A DNA stretch of 64,000 nt. Source: Sphaerotilus mobilis. Its GTDB lineage: Bacteria > Pseudomonadota > Gammaproteobacteria > Burkholderiales > Burkholderiaceae_C. This document shows, one piece after another, positions 29,701 through 38,562 of this stretch. The notes beneath the pieces are model-generated. The model was not told the DNA's origin. It did no database searches and was given only the letters and a program-made list of their open reading frames with translations. Position numbers and translations under genes: made by a program. How positions within the stretch are numbered: the first letter of the stretch is position 1; each line of letters starts with the position of its first letter. The DNA is taken from contig NZ_SGWV01000009.1 in the NCBI RefSeq assembly GCF_004216565.1, positions 124,001-188,000 of the forward strand, in the 5' to 3' direction.

Positions 29701-30012
29701 CAGAAGCACACCGGCGAGTACCCCATCATCGGCGTCAACACCTTCCGCAATCCACACGGCGAACCGGTGCCCGAGCACATCGAGCTGGCCCGTTCGACCG
29801 ACGAGGAAAAGCAGTCGCAGCTGCAGCGTCTGGCCGACTTCCACGCCCGCCACGCGGCCGAAGCGCCAGCGCTGCTGGCGAAGCTGCAGCAAGCCGTGAT
29901 CGAGAACCGCAACGTCTTCGAGGTCCTGATGGACGCCGTGCGCTGCTGCTCGCTGGGACAGATCACCCATGCGCTGTTCGAGGTGGGCGGGCAGTACCGG
30001 CGCAGCATGTGA
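26722..30012 (+). CDS. icmF: Fused isobutyryl-CoA mutase IcmF
   Basis: This 1096-residue B12-dependent enzyme fuses three parts. The N-terminal cobalamin domain (about 15-150) includes [13 protein letters not shown], with the base-off His32. A MeaI-type G-protein chaperone follows, with Walker [10 protein letters not shown] near residue 210. The C-terminal part is the mutase barrel. The mutase region reads [20 protein letters not shown], as in IcmF, rather than the methylmalonyl-CoA mutase sequence. IcmF interconverts isobutyryl-CoA and n-butyryl-CoA, and also isovaleryl- and pivalyl-CoA, so a role in branched acyl-CoA breakdown is likely. It is preceded by a palindromic operator and seems to be monocistronic. 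Confidence 0.95.
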   Translation: MTQLSADYQALAAYRPTQKVRFVTAASLFDGHDAAINIMRRILQGMGAEVIHLGHNRSVDEVVTAALQEDAQGIAVSSYQGGHVEYFKYMVELLRARGGGHIQVFGGGGGVIVPAEIRDLADHGVRIFSPEDGQRMGLQGMIGEMVMRCDVDLSPHAPTAVGALKGHTESAWRALAQLITALENGKADPTLAAAVREAATVDKAPVIGITGTGGAGKSSLTDELIRRIRLDQDDRLRIAVISIDPSRRKSGGALLGDRIRMNATGPWRHGPRVYMRSLATRDTGSEISAALPDVLAACQAAGFDLIVVETSGIGQGDAAIVPLVDVPVYVMTPEFGAASQLEKIDMLDFAEFVAINKFDRKGAADALRDVAKQVQRNREAFGVRPEQMPVFGTMASRFNDDGVTALYQAIKARLVQAGLALDEGRLPQVDTRHSTHQTPVVPGARVRYLAEIADTVRGYKARARAQARLAREVQQLRESARMLFEAIPEKHRARDAVTDLAEQRDARLDADARKLLAQWPQMQAAYAGDEYVVKIRDKEIRTQLTHTTLSGNKVRKVVLPRYEDHGEILKWLMLENVPGSYPYTAGVFAFKREGEDPTRMFAGEGDAFRTNRRFKLVSEGMPAKRLSTAFDSVTLYGNDPDPRPDIYGKVGNSGVSIATLDDLKVLYDGFDLCSPTTSVSMTINGPAPSILAMFMNTAIDQQLAKFKADNGREPTDTEAAKIRAWVLANVRGTVQADILKEDQGQNTCIFSTEFSLKVMGDIAEYFVHHDVRNFYSVSISGYHIAEAGANPISQLAFTLSNGFTFVEAYLARGMHIDDFAPNLSFFFSNGMDPEYTVLGRVARRIWAVAMKDKYGANERSQKLKYHIQTSGRSLHAQEIQFNDIRTTLQALIAIYDNCNSLHTNAFDEAITTPTEESVRRAMAIQLIINREWGLAKNENPNQGAFVIDELTELVEEAVLAEFEKIAERGGVLGAMETGYQRSKIQEESMHYEMQKHTGEYPIIGVNTFRNPHGEPVPEHIELARSTDEEKQSQLQRLADFHARHAAEAPALLAKLQQAVIENRNVFEVLMDAVRCCSLGQITHALFEVGGQYRRSM

Positions 30013-30107
30013 GGCGCCCGGTCGGGTTGCCGACTGCCTCAAACCGGTAGGTCACTCACAGGTTCACGGCATTTCGGGACGAAGGCCTTTCCTGCATCTT
30101 CGAGGGG

Positions 30108-32156
30108 ATGAAAACACCCCTCGACACCCGAACCTTGCCCAAGGCCAGCCACACGGCGGGCAAGGTCGCTGCTGCCCTCCTGGCCCTGCTGCTGAACGCC
30201 TGCGGTGGGGGCGACACAGACCCGGGCAGCCTCCCCGGCAACGGCAACCCGAACCCTGATGCGGGCACACCCCAGGTCAGCGCGGTGCAGATCGGCACGC
30301 CGGCCGGCGGCCGCGTCACCTTGCGCGCGACCGCCACGGACGATGTCGGCGTGACGGGCTTCTGCTTTCGTTCTGACGCGACCGCACCCGCCGCCAGCGA
30401 TGCCTGCTTCCAGGCCGCCGCCACGTTCACGGTGGACGTGAGCGCGACGCACGCGACCTGGCGCGCCTATGCCCGCGACGCCGCCGGCCGTGTCAGCGCC
30501 GCGTTCGACCAACTGGTGGACCTGCAGGCGCCCGTGGTGACCGCGCTGGCACCGATCGCACTGGCCAGCGGCCGGGTGAGCATGAAGATCTCCGCGTCGG
30601 ACTCGCACGGCGTCGGCGCGGTCTGCCTGCGCGCGGACACGACGGTGCCCCTCGCCAACGATCCCTGCTTCACGGTCGGCGACACGGTCAGCGTGGCGGC
30701 GGTGGTCGGCTCGGTCAGCTACCGCGCCTATGCCCGCGATGGCTCGGGCAACGTCAGCACGGCCTTGGCGCGCGACGTCGACGTGTACGCCGCGCTGGAC
30801 ACGGGCCTGCCAGCCGTCACGGCCGTCGCGGCGGCTCGACAGGCCGATGGCCGCTATGCGCTGACCGCCTCGGTACGCGACGACCAGGGTGTGTCGGGCG
30901 TGTGCTTCAGGACGGATGCGACGCTTCCTGCGGCCACGGACGGCTGCTTCCAGACCACGCCCGCCGTGGTCGATGCACCGGTGACCTTCCAGGCCTACAA
31001 GGTCTACGCCCGCGACAACGCCGGGCATGTCAGCTCAGCCATCGAACACGTGCTCGATGGCGTGGCGCCGGTCGTGCAGGCCGCCGTCACGAACGACATC
31101 GGCGCCACCCAGGTGAGCGTGCGGATCGACGCGCAGGATGCCCACGGCGTCAGCGCCGTCTGCCTGAGCCTGGCCAGCAAGGCGGCGCCGTCCGCGTCGG
31201 ACGCCTGCTTCGTCACCGGGCCGACCGTCACCGTCAACAAGCCGATCGACTTCCGGCGCTACCTGGCCTTTGCCCGCGACGCGTCCGGCAATGTCAGCGC
31301 CGGCCTGCCCTACACGCTGGACATGGTCTCGCCTTCGGTGGTGTCGGTCACGCTGGGCGCGCCGGTCAGCGGCATCGTGCCGGTCAAGGCCAAGGCAGTC
31401 GACAGCGTCGGAGTGACCGGCTTCTGTTTGCGCAGCGACGAGTCGGTGCCGACGGCGGCTGACCCTTGCTTCGCGGCCGTGACGCCCAGTCAGACGGCAC
31501 ACACGACCTTGAACCTGCCCCTGCCTGCGACCAAGACGACGGTGAAGGTCTATGCCCGCGATGGCACCGGCCACGTCAGCGTCGCCGCAGCGCGCACGCT
31601 GTCCGCCTGCAGCGAAGCCGGCAAGACGGCATCTGCCGCGAGCAGCCTGCCAACGGTGTGTTTCCTGACCACGCTGGGCGAGTTCGTGATCGCGCTGGAA
31701 AACGTGAAGGCGCCGATCTCGTCGAGGAACTTCCTGGCCTACGTCGACGAGGACTTCTACGGCGACACGCAGTTTCACCGGGTCATGAGCAACTTCATGG
31801 TCCAAGGTGGTGGCTACACGGCAGCAGGCTTCTACAAGACACCGACGCGGGCGGCCATTACGCTGGAGAAGACTTCGATCACCGGCCTGTCGAACACCGT
31901 GGGCACCGTCGCCATGGCGCGCTTGACCGCTGCCAATACCGGCACCAGCCAGTTCTTCATCAACGTCGTTGACAACACCGACAAGCTGAACGGCAGTTCC
32001 ACGGTCGACGGCTACGCCGTCTTCGGCCGCGTGATCTCGGGCATGGCCTCGACGGTGCAGGCAATCCGCAACGTGAACGTGAAGGACAACGGGGACGACG
32101 AGATCAGCAAGCCGCTGGATCCGCCGAAGATCCTGTGGGCCTACCGTCTGAAATGA
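30108..32156 (+). CDS. Lipoprotein with five Cys-pair modules and C-terminal cyclophilin domain
   Basis: This 682-residue protein starts with a signal peptide and lipobox LNAC (Cys32), followed by a Gly/Pro/Asn linker. Five modules of about 87 residues follow (approximately 56-141, 142-232, 237-318, 319-407, 408-500). Each has a Cys pair 14-15 residues apart (86/100, 173/187, 266/280, 352/367, 440/454) and ends with a YARDxxGxVS-like motif. Residues 513-682 form a cyclophilin-type peptidyl-prolyl isomerase with FHRVMSNFMVQGGGY and SQFFINV. It should be an exported, membrane-anchored foldase. The modules look like Ig/cadherin-like beta domains, each with a likely disulfide. I know no named protein with this layout. 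Confidence 0.85.
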   Translation: MKTPLDTRTLPKASHTAGKVAAALLALLLNACGGGDTDPGSLPGNGNPNPDAGTPQVSAVQIGTPAGGRVTLRATATDDVGVTGFCFRSDATAPAASDACFQAAATFTVDVSATHATWRAYARDAAGRVSAAFDQLVDLQAPVVTALAPIALASGRVSMKISASDSHGVGAVCLRADTTVPLANDPCFTVGDTVSVAAVVGSVSYRAYARDGSGNVSTALARDVDVYAALDTGLPAVTAVAAARQADGRYALTASVRDDQGVSGVCFRTDATLPAATDGCFQTTPAVVDAPVTFQAYKVYARDNAGHVSSAIEHVLDGVAPVVQAAVTNDIGATQVSVRIDAQDAHGVSAVCLSLASKAAPSASDACFVTGPTVTVNKPIDFRRYLAFARDASGNVSAGLPYTLDMVSPSVVSVTLGAPVSGIVPVKAKAVDSVGVTGFCLRSDESVPTAADPCFAAVTPSQTAHTTLNLPLPATKTTVKVYARDGTGHVSVAAARTLSACSEAGKTASAASSLPTVCFLTTLGEFVIALENVKAPISSRNFLAYVDEDFYGDTQFHRVMSNFMVQGGGYTAAGFYKTPTRAAITLEKTSITGLSNTVGTVAMARLTAANTGTSQFFINVVDNTDKLNGSSTVDGYAVFGRVISGMASTVQAIRNVNVKDNGDDEISKPLDPPKILWAYRLK

Positions 32157-32264
32157 CCGTTCTGACCGACCCTGCGGCCGCGGGCCCGAGTTTTGTGGCC
32201 TAATTGAGGGTTCGCGGGTCTGCAGCACTCGCTCGTTTACCTCAACAGACCCCCGGAGCCAGTC

Positions 32265-32432
32265 ATGGGCAACAAGATCATCACCGAAGCCGACCGCAAG
32301 GCCACCCCCCGTCCCGCCGCCCCGACCGGCGTTGCCTTCACCGCGCCGCATGGCCAGAAGGTGAGCCTCGAGCGTGGTTCGCACACCCGCTCGAAGAAGA
32401 ACCCGGGCAAGCGCGCCAAGAAGGGCGGTTGA
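32265..32432 (+). CDS. Small basic protein (55 aa), unknown function
   Basis: A short ORF starts at an ATG with CGGAG 7 bases upstream. It encodes a soluble protein that begins MGNKIITEADRKATPRP and ends in a Lys/Arg-rich tail, SKKNPGKRAKKGG. An intrinsic terminator follows at 32484-32514, which supports a separate short transcript. The charge pattern suggests nucleic-acid or ribosome binding, but this is inference. No family is recognised. Confidence 0.65.
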   Translation: MGNKIITEADRKATPRPAAPTGVAFTAPHGQKVSLERGSHTRSKKNPGKRAKKGG

Positions 32433-32483
32433 TGCGTCGGCGCTGACGCGCCTTGCATCTCGCGCCTTGACGACGCGACCTCG

Positions 32484-32514
32484 AAGACGGCCATTGGCCG
32501 TCTTTGTCGTTTCT
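32484..32514 (+). terminator. Rho-independent terminator after the 55-aa ORF
   Basis: AAGACGGCC (32484-32492) pairs perfectly with GGCCGTCTT (32496-32504) around loop ATT, followed by a T-rich tail. It lies 52 bases after the small ORF stop and just before the FAD-dehydrogenase gene. Confidence 0.85.
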
Positions 32515-32536
32515 GAGCCCCAGCCCTCACAACGCC

Positions 32537-34249
32537 ATGATCCGCATCACCGAACTGCGCCTGCCGCTGAACCATGCCGAGCCGGCGTTGCGTGCCGCCA
32601 TCGTTGCGCGACTTGGGCTGGCGCGGGACACGGACCTGGCCGCGTTCAGCGTCTTCAAGCGGGCCTACGACGCACGCAAGAAGACGGCGATCCTGCTGAT
32701 CTACACGGTCGATTGCACCTTGGCCGAGGGCCTGGACGAGGCCGCCACACTGGCGCGCTTCGCGGCGGATCCGCACGTCAAGGTCAGCCCCGACACCGGC
32801 TACCACTTCCTCGGCCATGCGCCGGTGGACTTCGGCTCGGGCGACGGCCGCTTGCGTCCACTGGTGATCGGCTTCGGACCCTGCGGGCTGTTCGCCGCGC
32901 TGATCCTGGCGCAGATGGGGCTGCGGCCCATCGTGCTCGAACGCGGCAAGGTGGTGCGCGAACGCACCCAGGACACCTGGGGCCTGTGGCGACGCCAGCA
33001 GCTCGAACCGGAGTCGAACGTGCAGTTCGGCGAAGGCGGCGCCGGCACCTTCAGCGACGGCAAGCTCTGGAGCCAGATCAGCGACCCGCGCCACCTGACC
33101 CGCAAGGTGCTGACCGAGTTCGTCAAGGCCGGTGCGCCCGACGAGATCCTCTACGTCAGCAAGCCCCACATCGGCACCTTCCGGCTGGTCAGCATGATCG
33201 AGAAGATGCGGGCCGAGATCGAGGCCCTTGGCGGCGAGATCCGCTTCCGCCAGCGTGTCACCGACCTGCAGGTCGAGACGGCAGCCGACGGCGCCCGCCA
33301 GGTGCGCGGCGTGACGCTCGAATCGGGTGAACAGATCCGCGCCGACCATGTCGTGCTGGCCCTGGGCCACAGCGCCCGCGACACCTTCACGATGCTGCAC
33401 GGACGCGGCGTGGCGATGGAGGCCAAGCCCTTCTCGGTGGGCTTCCGGATCGAACATCCGCAGGGCGTGATCGACCGAGCGCGCTTCGGCCCGAACGCCG
33501 GCCATCCGATCCTCGGAGCGGCCGACTACAAGCTGGTCCACCACGCCGGCAACGGCCGTTCGGTCTACAGCTTCTGCATGTGCCCGGGCGGCACCGTGGT
33601 GGCGGCGACCTCCGAGCCGCTGCGGGTGGTCACCAACGGCATGAGCCAGTACTCGCGCAACGAGCGCAACGCCAATGCCGGCATCGTCGTGGGCATCAAC
33701 CCGCAGGACTACCGGCAAGACGGCCGCAGCGACGGGCCCGTCAGCCCGCTCGACGGCATGGCCTTCCAGCGCCACTGGGAGTCGCGGGCCTACGAGCTCG
33801 GCGGTGGCGGCTACATCGCGCCGGGCCAGCTGGTCGGCGACTTCATCGCCAACCCGCGCAAGGGCCGGCGCGGTCAGGACTTCGGCGACGTCATGCCGTC
33901 CTACAAGCCGGGCGTGAACCTGACCGACCTGAGCGAGCCCGGCCGCGAGAGCCTGCCGACCTATGTGCTGGACGCGATCCGCGAGGCCCTGCCGGCCTTC
34001 GAGCGCCAGATCCACGGCTTCTCGATGCACGACGCGGTGCTGACCGGCGTCGAGACGCGCACCTCATCGCCGCTGCGCATCAACCGCGGCCGTGACCACC
34101 AGAGCCTGAACACGCGCGGCCTCTACCCGGCCGGCGAAGGCGCGGGTTATGCCGGCGGGATCATGTCGGCCGGCGTCGACGGCATCGAGGTGGCCGAGTC
34201 GGTGGCGCGGTCCATCCTGGGTCTCGCGACCCTGCCGGACCGCCGCTGA
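32537..34249 (+). CDS. Uncharacterised FAD-dependent dehydrogenase (COG2509)
   Basis: This 570-residue protein has an N-terminal domain (about 1-85), then a Rossmann FAD-binding motif, VIGFGPCGLFAALILAQMG, with the downstream ERGK. Other family motifs are EGGAGTFSDGKLW, LALGHSARDTF and the late GLYPAGEGAGYAGGI. COG2509 proteins are widespread but lack a defined substrate. The ATG at 32537 is preferred over one at 32504, which lies in the terminator. It converges on the CBS-protein gene. Confidence 0.9.
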   Translation: MIRITELRLPLNHAEPALRAAIVARLGLARDTDLAAFSVFKRAYDARKKTAILLIYTVDCTLAEGLDEAATLARFAADPHVKVSPDTGYHFLGHAPVDFGSGDGRLRPLVIGFGPCGLFAALILAQMGLRPIVLERGKVVRERTQDTWGLWRRQQLEPESNVQFGEGGAGTFSDGKLWSQISDPRHLTRKVLTEFVKAGAPDEILYVSKPHIGTFRLVSMIEKMRAEIEALGGEIRFRQRVTDLQVETAADGARQVRGVTLESGEQIRADHVVLALGHSARDTFTMLHGRGVAMEAKPFSVGFRIEHPQGVIDRARFGPNAGHPILGAADYKLVHHAGNGRSVYSFCMCPGGTVVAATSEPLRVVTNGMSQYSRNERNANAGIVVGINPQDYRQDGRSDGPVSPLDGMAFQRHWESRAYELGGGGYIAPGQLVGDFIANPRKGRRGQDFGDVMPSYKPGVNLTDLSEPGRESLPTYVLDAIREALPAFERQIHGFSMHDAVLTGVETRTSSPLRINRGRDHQSLNTRGLYPAGEGAGYAGGIMSAGVDGIEVAESVARSILGLATLPDRR

Positions 34250-34264
34250 GCGTTGCCGGGTGCC

Positions 34265-34855
34265 TCAGGCCCGCAAGGCCTGCTGGATCTCGGCAAACGT
34301 GGACGCGATCTCGGTCGCGTCGATCGAACGTCCGAGCTGGCGTTCGATCTGTGCCTGCGAGATCACCCCGCGCACCCGCGCCGGCCCGTCCAGGCCCGCC
34401 TTCTGGACCACCAGCAGGTGCCGCCGGCCCACCATCTTGAGGGTCTCGATCAGGTCGGCAACCCGGCTGTGGGCCAGGGTTTCGAAGTCGATCGCATCAA
34501 GCGCCGACAGGCCGGTCATCACGTCGGACACGACCAGGTCGTCGTGGCGCACGCCGCGCCGCGCGATCACCTGCATCGGCCGGTCGCCTTCCAGGTCGGT
34601 CGAGGTGATCAGGCCCTCCACGCAGGGCATCTGCTCGACCACGAAGAGCAGCCGCACGCCCTGCTGGATCATGGTCTGACGCGCCTCGCGCAGCGACAGC
34701 GTCGGGGCGATGGTGGCCGCCTTCACGCGCGCCAGGTCGGTCATCACCGACAGCGCCGGCGATTCGGTCGTGACCACCGCCGCCAGAGGCGGCTGGGCCT
34801 GGGCGATGCAGGTGCCTTCGGGGAAGCGGAAGGTGCGCAACGTCGACGTGTTCAT
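34265..34855 (-). CDS. CBS-domain protein
   Basis: This 196-residue soluble protein has two CBS domains, about residues 40-100 (ATIAPTLSLREARQTMIQQG, LITSTDLEGDRPMQV) and 108-175 (VSDVMTGLSALDAIDFETL, VVQKAGLDG). Such pairs bind adenosine nucleotides as energy sensors; the partner is unknown. The ATG at 34855 gives MNTSTLRTFRF; an in-frame start at 35092 would run through the intergenic region. It lies 142 bases downstream of aroG on the same strand, with an inverted repeat (GGTCGCC at 34922, GGCGACC at 34937) between. Confidence 0.88.
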   Translation of the reverse strand: MNTSTLRTFRFPEGTCIAQAQPPLAAVVTTESPALSVMTDLARVKAATIAPTLSLREARQTMIQQGVRLLFVVEQMPCVEGLITSTDLEGDRPMQVIARRGVRHDDLVVSDVMTGLSALDAIDFETLAHSRVADLIETLKMVGRRHLLVVQKAGLDGPARVRGVISQAQIERQLGRSIDATEIASTFAEIQQALRA

Positions 34856-34997
34856 GGCGATCGGGGTCCTTGCAGGTCGGGTGGATCGGAGGGGCGGGCC
34901 GCGTGTGGCGTCGTCGGCCCAGGTCGCCAAGGTAACGGCGACCCCACGTATCCATCCACACCGATCCGGTGTCAGGACGCAAGAACCTGTCGCGCCA

Positions 34998-36122
34998 TCA
35001 ACCCCGTCGGGCCCGCACCGCCTGCGCCAACTGGTGCAGCACCGGCTGGGTCTGGGCCCAGCTGATGCACGCGTCGGTGATCGACACGCCATGCGCCAGC
35101 GGCTGGCCGTCGACCAGGTCCTGCCGGCCTTCCTGCAGGTGGCTCTCGATCATCACGCCGGTGATGCGGCGCTCGCCGGCCGCCATTTGCGCGGCGATGT
35201 CGGCGGCGACCTCAATCTGACGGCGGTGCTGCTTGCTGCTGTTGGCGTGCGAGCAGTCGACCATGACCTGCTCGCGCAGGCCCGCTGCACGCAGGTTGGC
35301 GCAGGCCGCCTCGATGTGCTCGGCGCCGTAGTTCGGCGCCTTGCCGCCGCGCAGGATGACGTGGCAGTCGGCGTTGCCGCGGGTCTCGAAGATCGCGGCC
35401 TGGCCCATCTTGGTCATGCCCATGAAGGCATGCGGCGCGCTGGCCGACTGGATGGCGTCGCTGGCGACCTTCAGGTTGCCGTCGGTGCCGTTCTTGAAGC
35501 CGACCGGACAGGACAGGCCCGACGCCAGCTGGCGGTGCGACTGGCTCTCGGTGGTGCGCGCGCCGATGGCGCCCCAGCTGATCAGGTCGGCGATGTACTG
35601 CGGGCTCAGCAGGTCGAGGAACTCGGTGCCGGTGGGAAGGCCCAGCTCGCCGATCTCCAGCAGCAGGCGACGCGCGCGTTCCAGGCCCTCGTTGATGGCG
35701 AAGCTGCCGTCCAGATGCGGGTCGTTGATGTAGCCCTTCCAGCCCACCGTCGTGCGCGGCTTCTCGAAGTAGACCCGCATGACGATGGCCAGCGCGTCGC
35801 TGAGCTGCGGCACCTCGTGCTTGAGGAAGCGCGCATAGGCGATCGCCTGGTCGTGGTCGTGGATCGAGCAGGGACCGACCACGACGATCAGGCGGTCGTC
35901 GCGGCCGTGCAGGATCTCGGCCAGCTCGGCGCGGCTGCGTTCGACCAGCGCCAGCGTGGCCTCGGGCACCGGCAGGCGTTCCTGCAGCAAGGCCGGGTTG
36001 ATCAGCGGTCGGACCGCGCGGATGCGCACGTCGTCGATGCGGGTGGTGTCGAGCGTGCGTTCGTCTTCATTCCAGCGCGTGCCGGCTTCGCGGTCGTGGC
36101 GGGGGTCGTCCAAGGAAGGCAT
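34998..36122 (-). CDS. aroG: 3-deoxy-7-phosphoheptulonate synthase (class I)
   Basis: This 374-residue enzyme condenses phosphoenolpyruvate and erythrose 4-phosphate, the entry to the shikimate pathway. AroG-type motifs include VVVGPCSIHDHDQA (metal Cys), MRVYFEKPRTTVGWKG, GARTTESQSHRQLASGLS, CPVGFKNGTDG and VDCSHANSSKQ. The ATG at 36122 gives MPSLDDPRHD; a longer in-frame reading to 36323 overlaps the divergent histidine kinase gene. Feedback type (Phe, Tyr or Trp) cannot be judged here. Confidence 0.96.
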   Translation of the reverse strand: MPSLDDPRHDREAGTRWNEDERTLDTTRIDDVRIRAVRPLINPALLQERLPVPEATLALVERSRAELAEILHGRDDRLIVVVGPCSIHDHDQAIAYARFLKHEVPQLSDALAIVMRVYFEKPRTTVGWKGYINDPHLDGSFAINEGLERARRLLLEIGELGLPTGTEFLDLLSPQYIADLISWGAIGARTTESQSHRQLASGLSCPVGFKNGTDGNLKVASDAIQSASAPHAFMGMTKMGQAAIFETRGNADCHVILRGGKAPNYGAEHIEAACANLRAAGLREQVMVDCSHANSSKQHRRQIEVAADIAAQMAAGERRITGVMIESHLQEGRQDLVDGQPLAHGVSITDACISWAQTQPVLHQLAQAVRARRG

Positions 36123-36204
36123 GGCAAATCTCGGGAGCGTCAGGGGCAAGACCGGGATTATCCCGGCCGTCCAGACCCCCTGGGCTCGGGCACCATCGCC
36201 GCCG

Positions 36205-37743
36205 ATGAGCTGGAGCCCGCCCTTCGATCTGCCGCGCCTGGTGATGCGGCGTGCCTTTGCCACCGGCCTGGCGGGCTTGCTGCTGGCCGCCGCGCTGGGG
36301 CTGATGCGGGTCAACCAGAACATTGCCGAAGAGGTCGATGCCGCGATGTCGCTGGCCAGCGTGATGGCGCGGCTGGGCGCGCTCGATCAGGTCGACGACC
36401 GCAGCGCCCTCGCCAGCGTGCGCGAGACGCTGGCCCAGGAGGGCCTGCGCCACCTGACGCTGCACATTGTCGACAGCCACGGCCGGGTCATCCTGCGCCC
36501 CCTGCCACCGCCGCCCGACCCCGGCCCGCTGGGCTGGCTCTACGAGCTGCACCGGCAGACCCTGTCGGCGCCCGATGGTCGCCGCGCCACCTGGGCCGTG
36601 CGGCGGCCCGATGGCGGGCGCTGGGTGGTCTCGCTGGCGGCCTCGCACGAGAGCGAGCGCATCGAGGCCCTCAACGACCTGGCCGGCGCGCTGGCATTGC
36701 TGCTGGCCTGCTTCGGTGCGCTGCTGCTGGCGATGGCCTGGAACGTGCGCCGCGCCTTCGCGCCACTGACCGCGCTGCTGGCCGCCATCGGCCGGCTCGA
36801 ACACCAGGACGACACCGGCGTGCGCCAGCTGCCACGCATGCCGATCCGCGAGCTGGAATCGATCGCCACCGCCCTGCGCGCACTGGTGCAGGCGCTCGAT
36901 GCGGCCGAGTCCGAACGGCGCGTGCTCAGCCAGCAGGTGCTGACGCTGCAGGAGGACGAGCGCCACCACCTCGCGCGCGAGCTGCACGACGAGTTCGGCC
37001 AGCGCCTGACCGCCCTGCGCCTGGACGCCGCCTGGCTCGGCCGCCGGCTGGCCGACCAGCCCGAACTGCATGGCGTGGTCACCGGCATGGCCGAACGCTG
37101 CGCCGAGGTCCAGCGCGACATCCGCGACCTGCTGGTGCGGCTGCGCCCGCTCGGTCCGGTCGACGACGGCGATGACGACGAGTCCAGCCTGCTGCCCCTG
37201 GCGCGGCTGGTGCAGTTGCTCGACAGCCTGGTCGCGGGTTGGCAGGCCAGCGCCCGTGGCGATGGGGAAGGCGAAGGCGCTGCGGCACAGGACAGCGCCG
37301 CGCCGACCCGATGGCGCCTGACGCTGACGCAGATCGGCCACCCGGCGATGCTCGGGGCGCTGGCCTTGCCGCTCGATCCGGCGGTCGCCGCGTCGACCCG
37401 GATCCCGCGCGACCTGGCGCTGGCGGTCTACCGCATCAGCCAGGAAGCCCTGACCAATGCCGCCCGCCATGCCGGCGCCCGCGAGGTCGAGCTGTCGCTG
37501 ACGCTCGGACTCGTGAGCCAGCCGCCGACGCTCGAATGGTCGGTGCAGGACGATGGCATCGGCCTGCCCGACGCGGCGCTGGCCCGCCAGCGGGGCAATG
37601 GCCTGGGCGGCATGCAGGAACGGGTCTGGGCCTTGGGTGGCACCTGGACGGTCGGGCCGGCGCACGCGGCCGACGGATCTGCCGGATCGACCCGGCCCGG
37701 CCTCAGACTGTCCGCCCGCCTGACCTGGAAACCCACCCCATGA
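36205..37743 (+). CDS. NarX/DegS-type sensor histidine kinase
   Basis: This 512-residue membrane kinase has two helices (about 15-34 and 159-178) bounding a periplasmic sensor of roughly 125 residues. A HAMP-like region, a HisKA_3 dimerisation domain with the phosphoacceptor His261 in ELHDEFGQRL, and an HATPase domain with N box SQEALTNAARHA and G box GIGLPDAA follow. The sensed signal is unknown. The stop overlaps the start of the response regulator (ATGA at 37740-37743), so they form one cognate pair. Confidence 0.93.
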   Translation: MSWSPPFDLPRLVMRRAFATGLAGLLLAAALGLMRVNQNIAEEVDAAMSLASVMARLGALDQVDDRSALASVRETLAQEGLRHLTLHIVDSHGRVILRPLPPPPDPGPLGWLYELHRQTLSAPDGRRATWAVRRPDGGRWVVSLAASHESERIEALNDLAGALALLLACFGALLLAMAWNVRRAFAPLTALLAAIGRLEHQDDTGVRQLPRMPIRELESIATALRALVQALDAAESERRVLSQQVLTLQEDERHHLARELHDEFGQRLTALRLDAAWLGRRLADQPELHGVVTGMAERCAEVQRDIRDLLVRLRPLGPVDDGDDDESSLLPLARLVQLLDSLVAGWQASARGDGEGEGAAAQDSAAPTRWRLTLTQIGHPAMLGALALPLDPAVAASTRIPRDLALAVYRISQEALTNAARHAGAREVELSLTLGLVSQPPTLEWSVQDDGIGLPDAALARQRGNGLGGMQERVWALGGTWTVGPAHAADGSAGSTRPGLRLSARLTWKPTP

Positions 37744-38399
37744 CGCTCCGTGAGACCAGCCCTGACACGCCCCCGACGGCACCGGCGCGGCTTGCGCTGG
37801 TCGACGATCACGCCATCGTCCGGGCCGGCTACGCCCGCCTGATCGAGCTGGAGGACGACCTCGTGGTGAGCGCCGAGTTCGGCGACTCCGAACAGGCGCT
37901 CGCGGCACTCGCCGGCCCGCTGCGCGGTCGCATCGACCTGCTGGTGCTGGACCTGTCGATGCCCGGCCGCAGCGGCCTGGAACTGCTGCGCAGCATCGTG
38001 CGCGCCGGCCTGCCGCTGCCGGTGCTGGTGGTCTCGATGCACGACAGCGCCGCGCTGGTCACGCAGTGCCTGCAGGCCGGTGCGCGCGGTTTCGTCTCCA
38101 AGAGCGCCGATCCGCAGGCCCTGATCGACGCGCTGCGCCGGGTCCTGCGCGGCGACCTGGTGCTGCCACCGGGCCACGGCGAGCCGGCGCTGCGCCCTCC
38201 TCACCACGACCTGACCGCCCGCGAGGTCGAGGTGCTGCGCCGCTTGCTGACCGGCATGGCCTTCGAGGAGATTGCCCATCAGCTCGGCGTGAGCGAGAAG
38301 ACCGTGTCCAACCACCAGACCCAGATCCGCCAGAAGCTGGGCGTGGGCAACGCCGTCGAGCTGCTGCACTACGCACGCAGCCATGGGCTCATGCCGTGA
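37740..38399 (+). CDS. NarL/LuxR-family response regulator
   Basis: This 219-residue regulator has a receiver domain with acidic pair VDDH, phosphoacceptor Asp71 in VLDLSMPG and Lys in FVSKSADP. A LuxR-type helix-turn-helix, LTAREVEVLRRLLTGMAFEE to SEKTVSNHQTQIRQKLG, completes it. It is translationally coupled to the kinase. The downstream secreted beta-propeller gene is a candidate target by position. Similar NarL regulators control PQQ-dependent alcohol oxidation in pseudomonads, but no such dehydrogenase is in this window. Confidence 0.94.
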   Translation: MTLRETSPDTPPTAPARLALVDDHAIVRAGYARLIELEDDLVVSAEFGDSEQALAALAGPLRGRIDLLVLDLSMPGRSGLELLRSIVRAGLPLPVLVVSMHDSAALVTQCLQAGARGFVSKSADPQALIDALRRVLRGDLVLPPGHGEPALRPPHHDLTAREVEVLRRLLTGMAFEEIAHQLGVSEKTVSNHQTQIRQKLGVGNAVELLHYARSHGLMP

Positions 38400-38562
38400 G
38401 CCCCACGCGGGTGTTCCGGACCGGCGCCGCCTTGCTCCAGAACGACGCACCGTCGCCCGCAGGCATCGGGACTTTCCATCGATCAGGAAGATTTCCCTGG
38501 TGGCCCGTGAGACCGGTCGCTACGGTAGAGCCCACGTTCAACGCTCAACGACGTCCACCAAC

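Noticed and set aside
27592-30042. 816-codon reverse-strand frame opposite icmF
   Set aside because: Antisense shadow of the mutase domain; no recognisable motif.
34710-37175. 821-codon forward frame across aroG and the histidine kinase gene
   Set aside because: It is antisense to aroG and out of frame in the kinase gene; no domain is visible.
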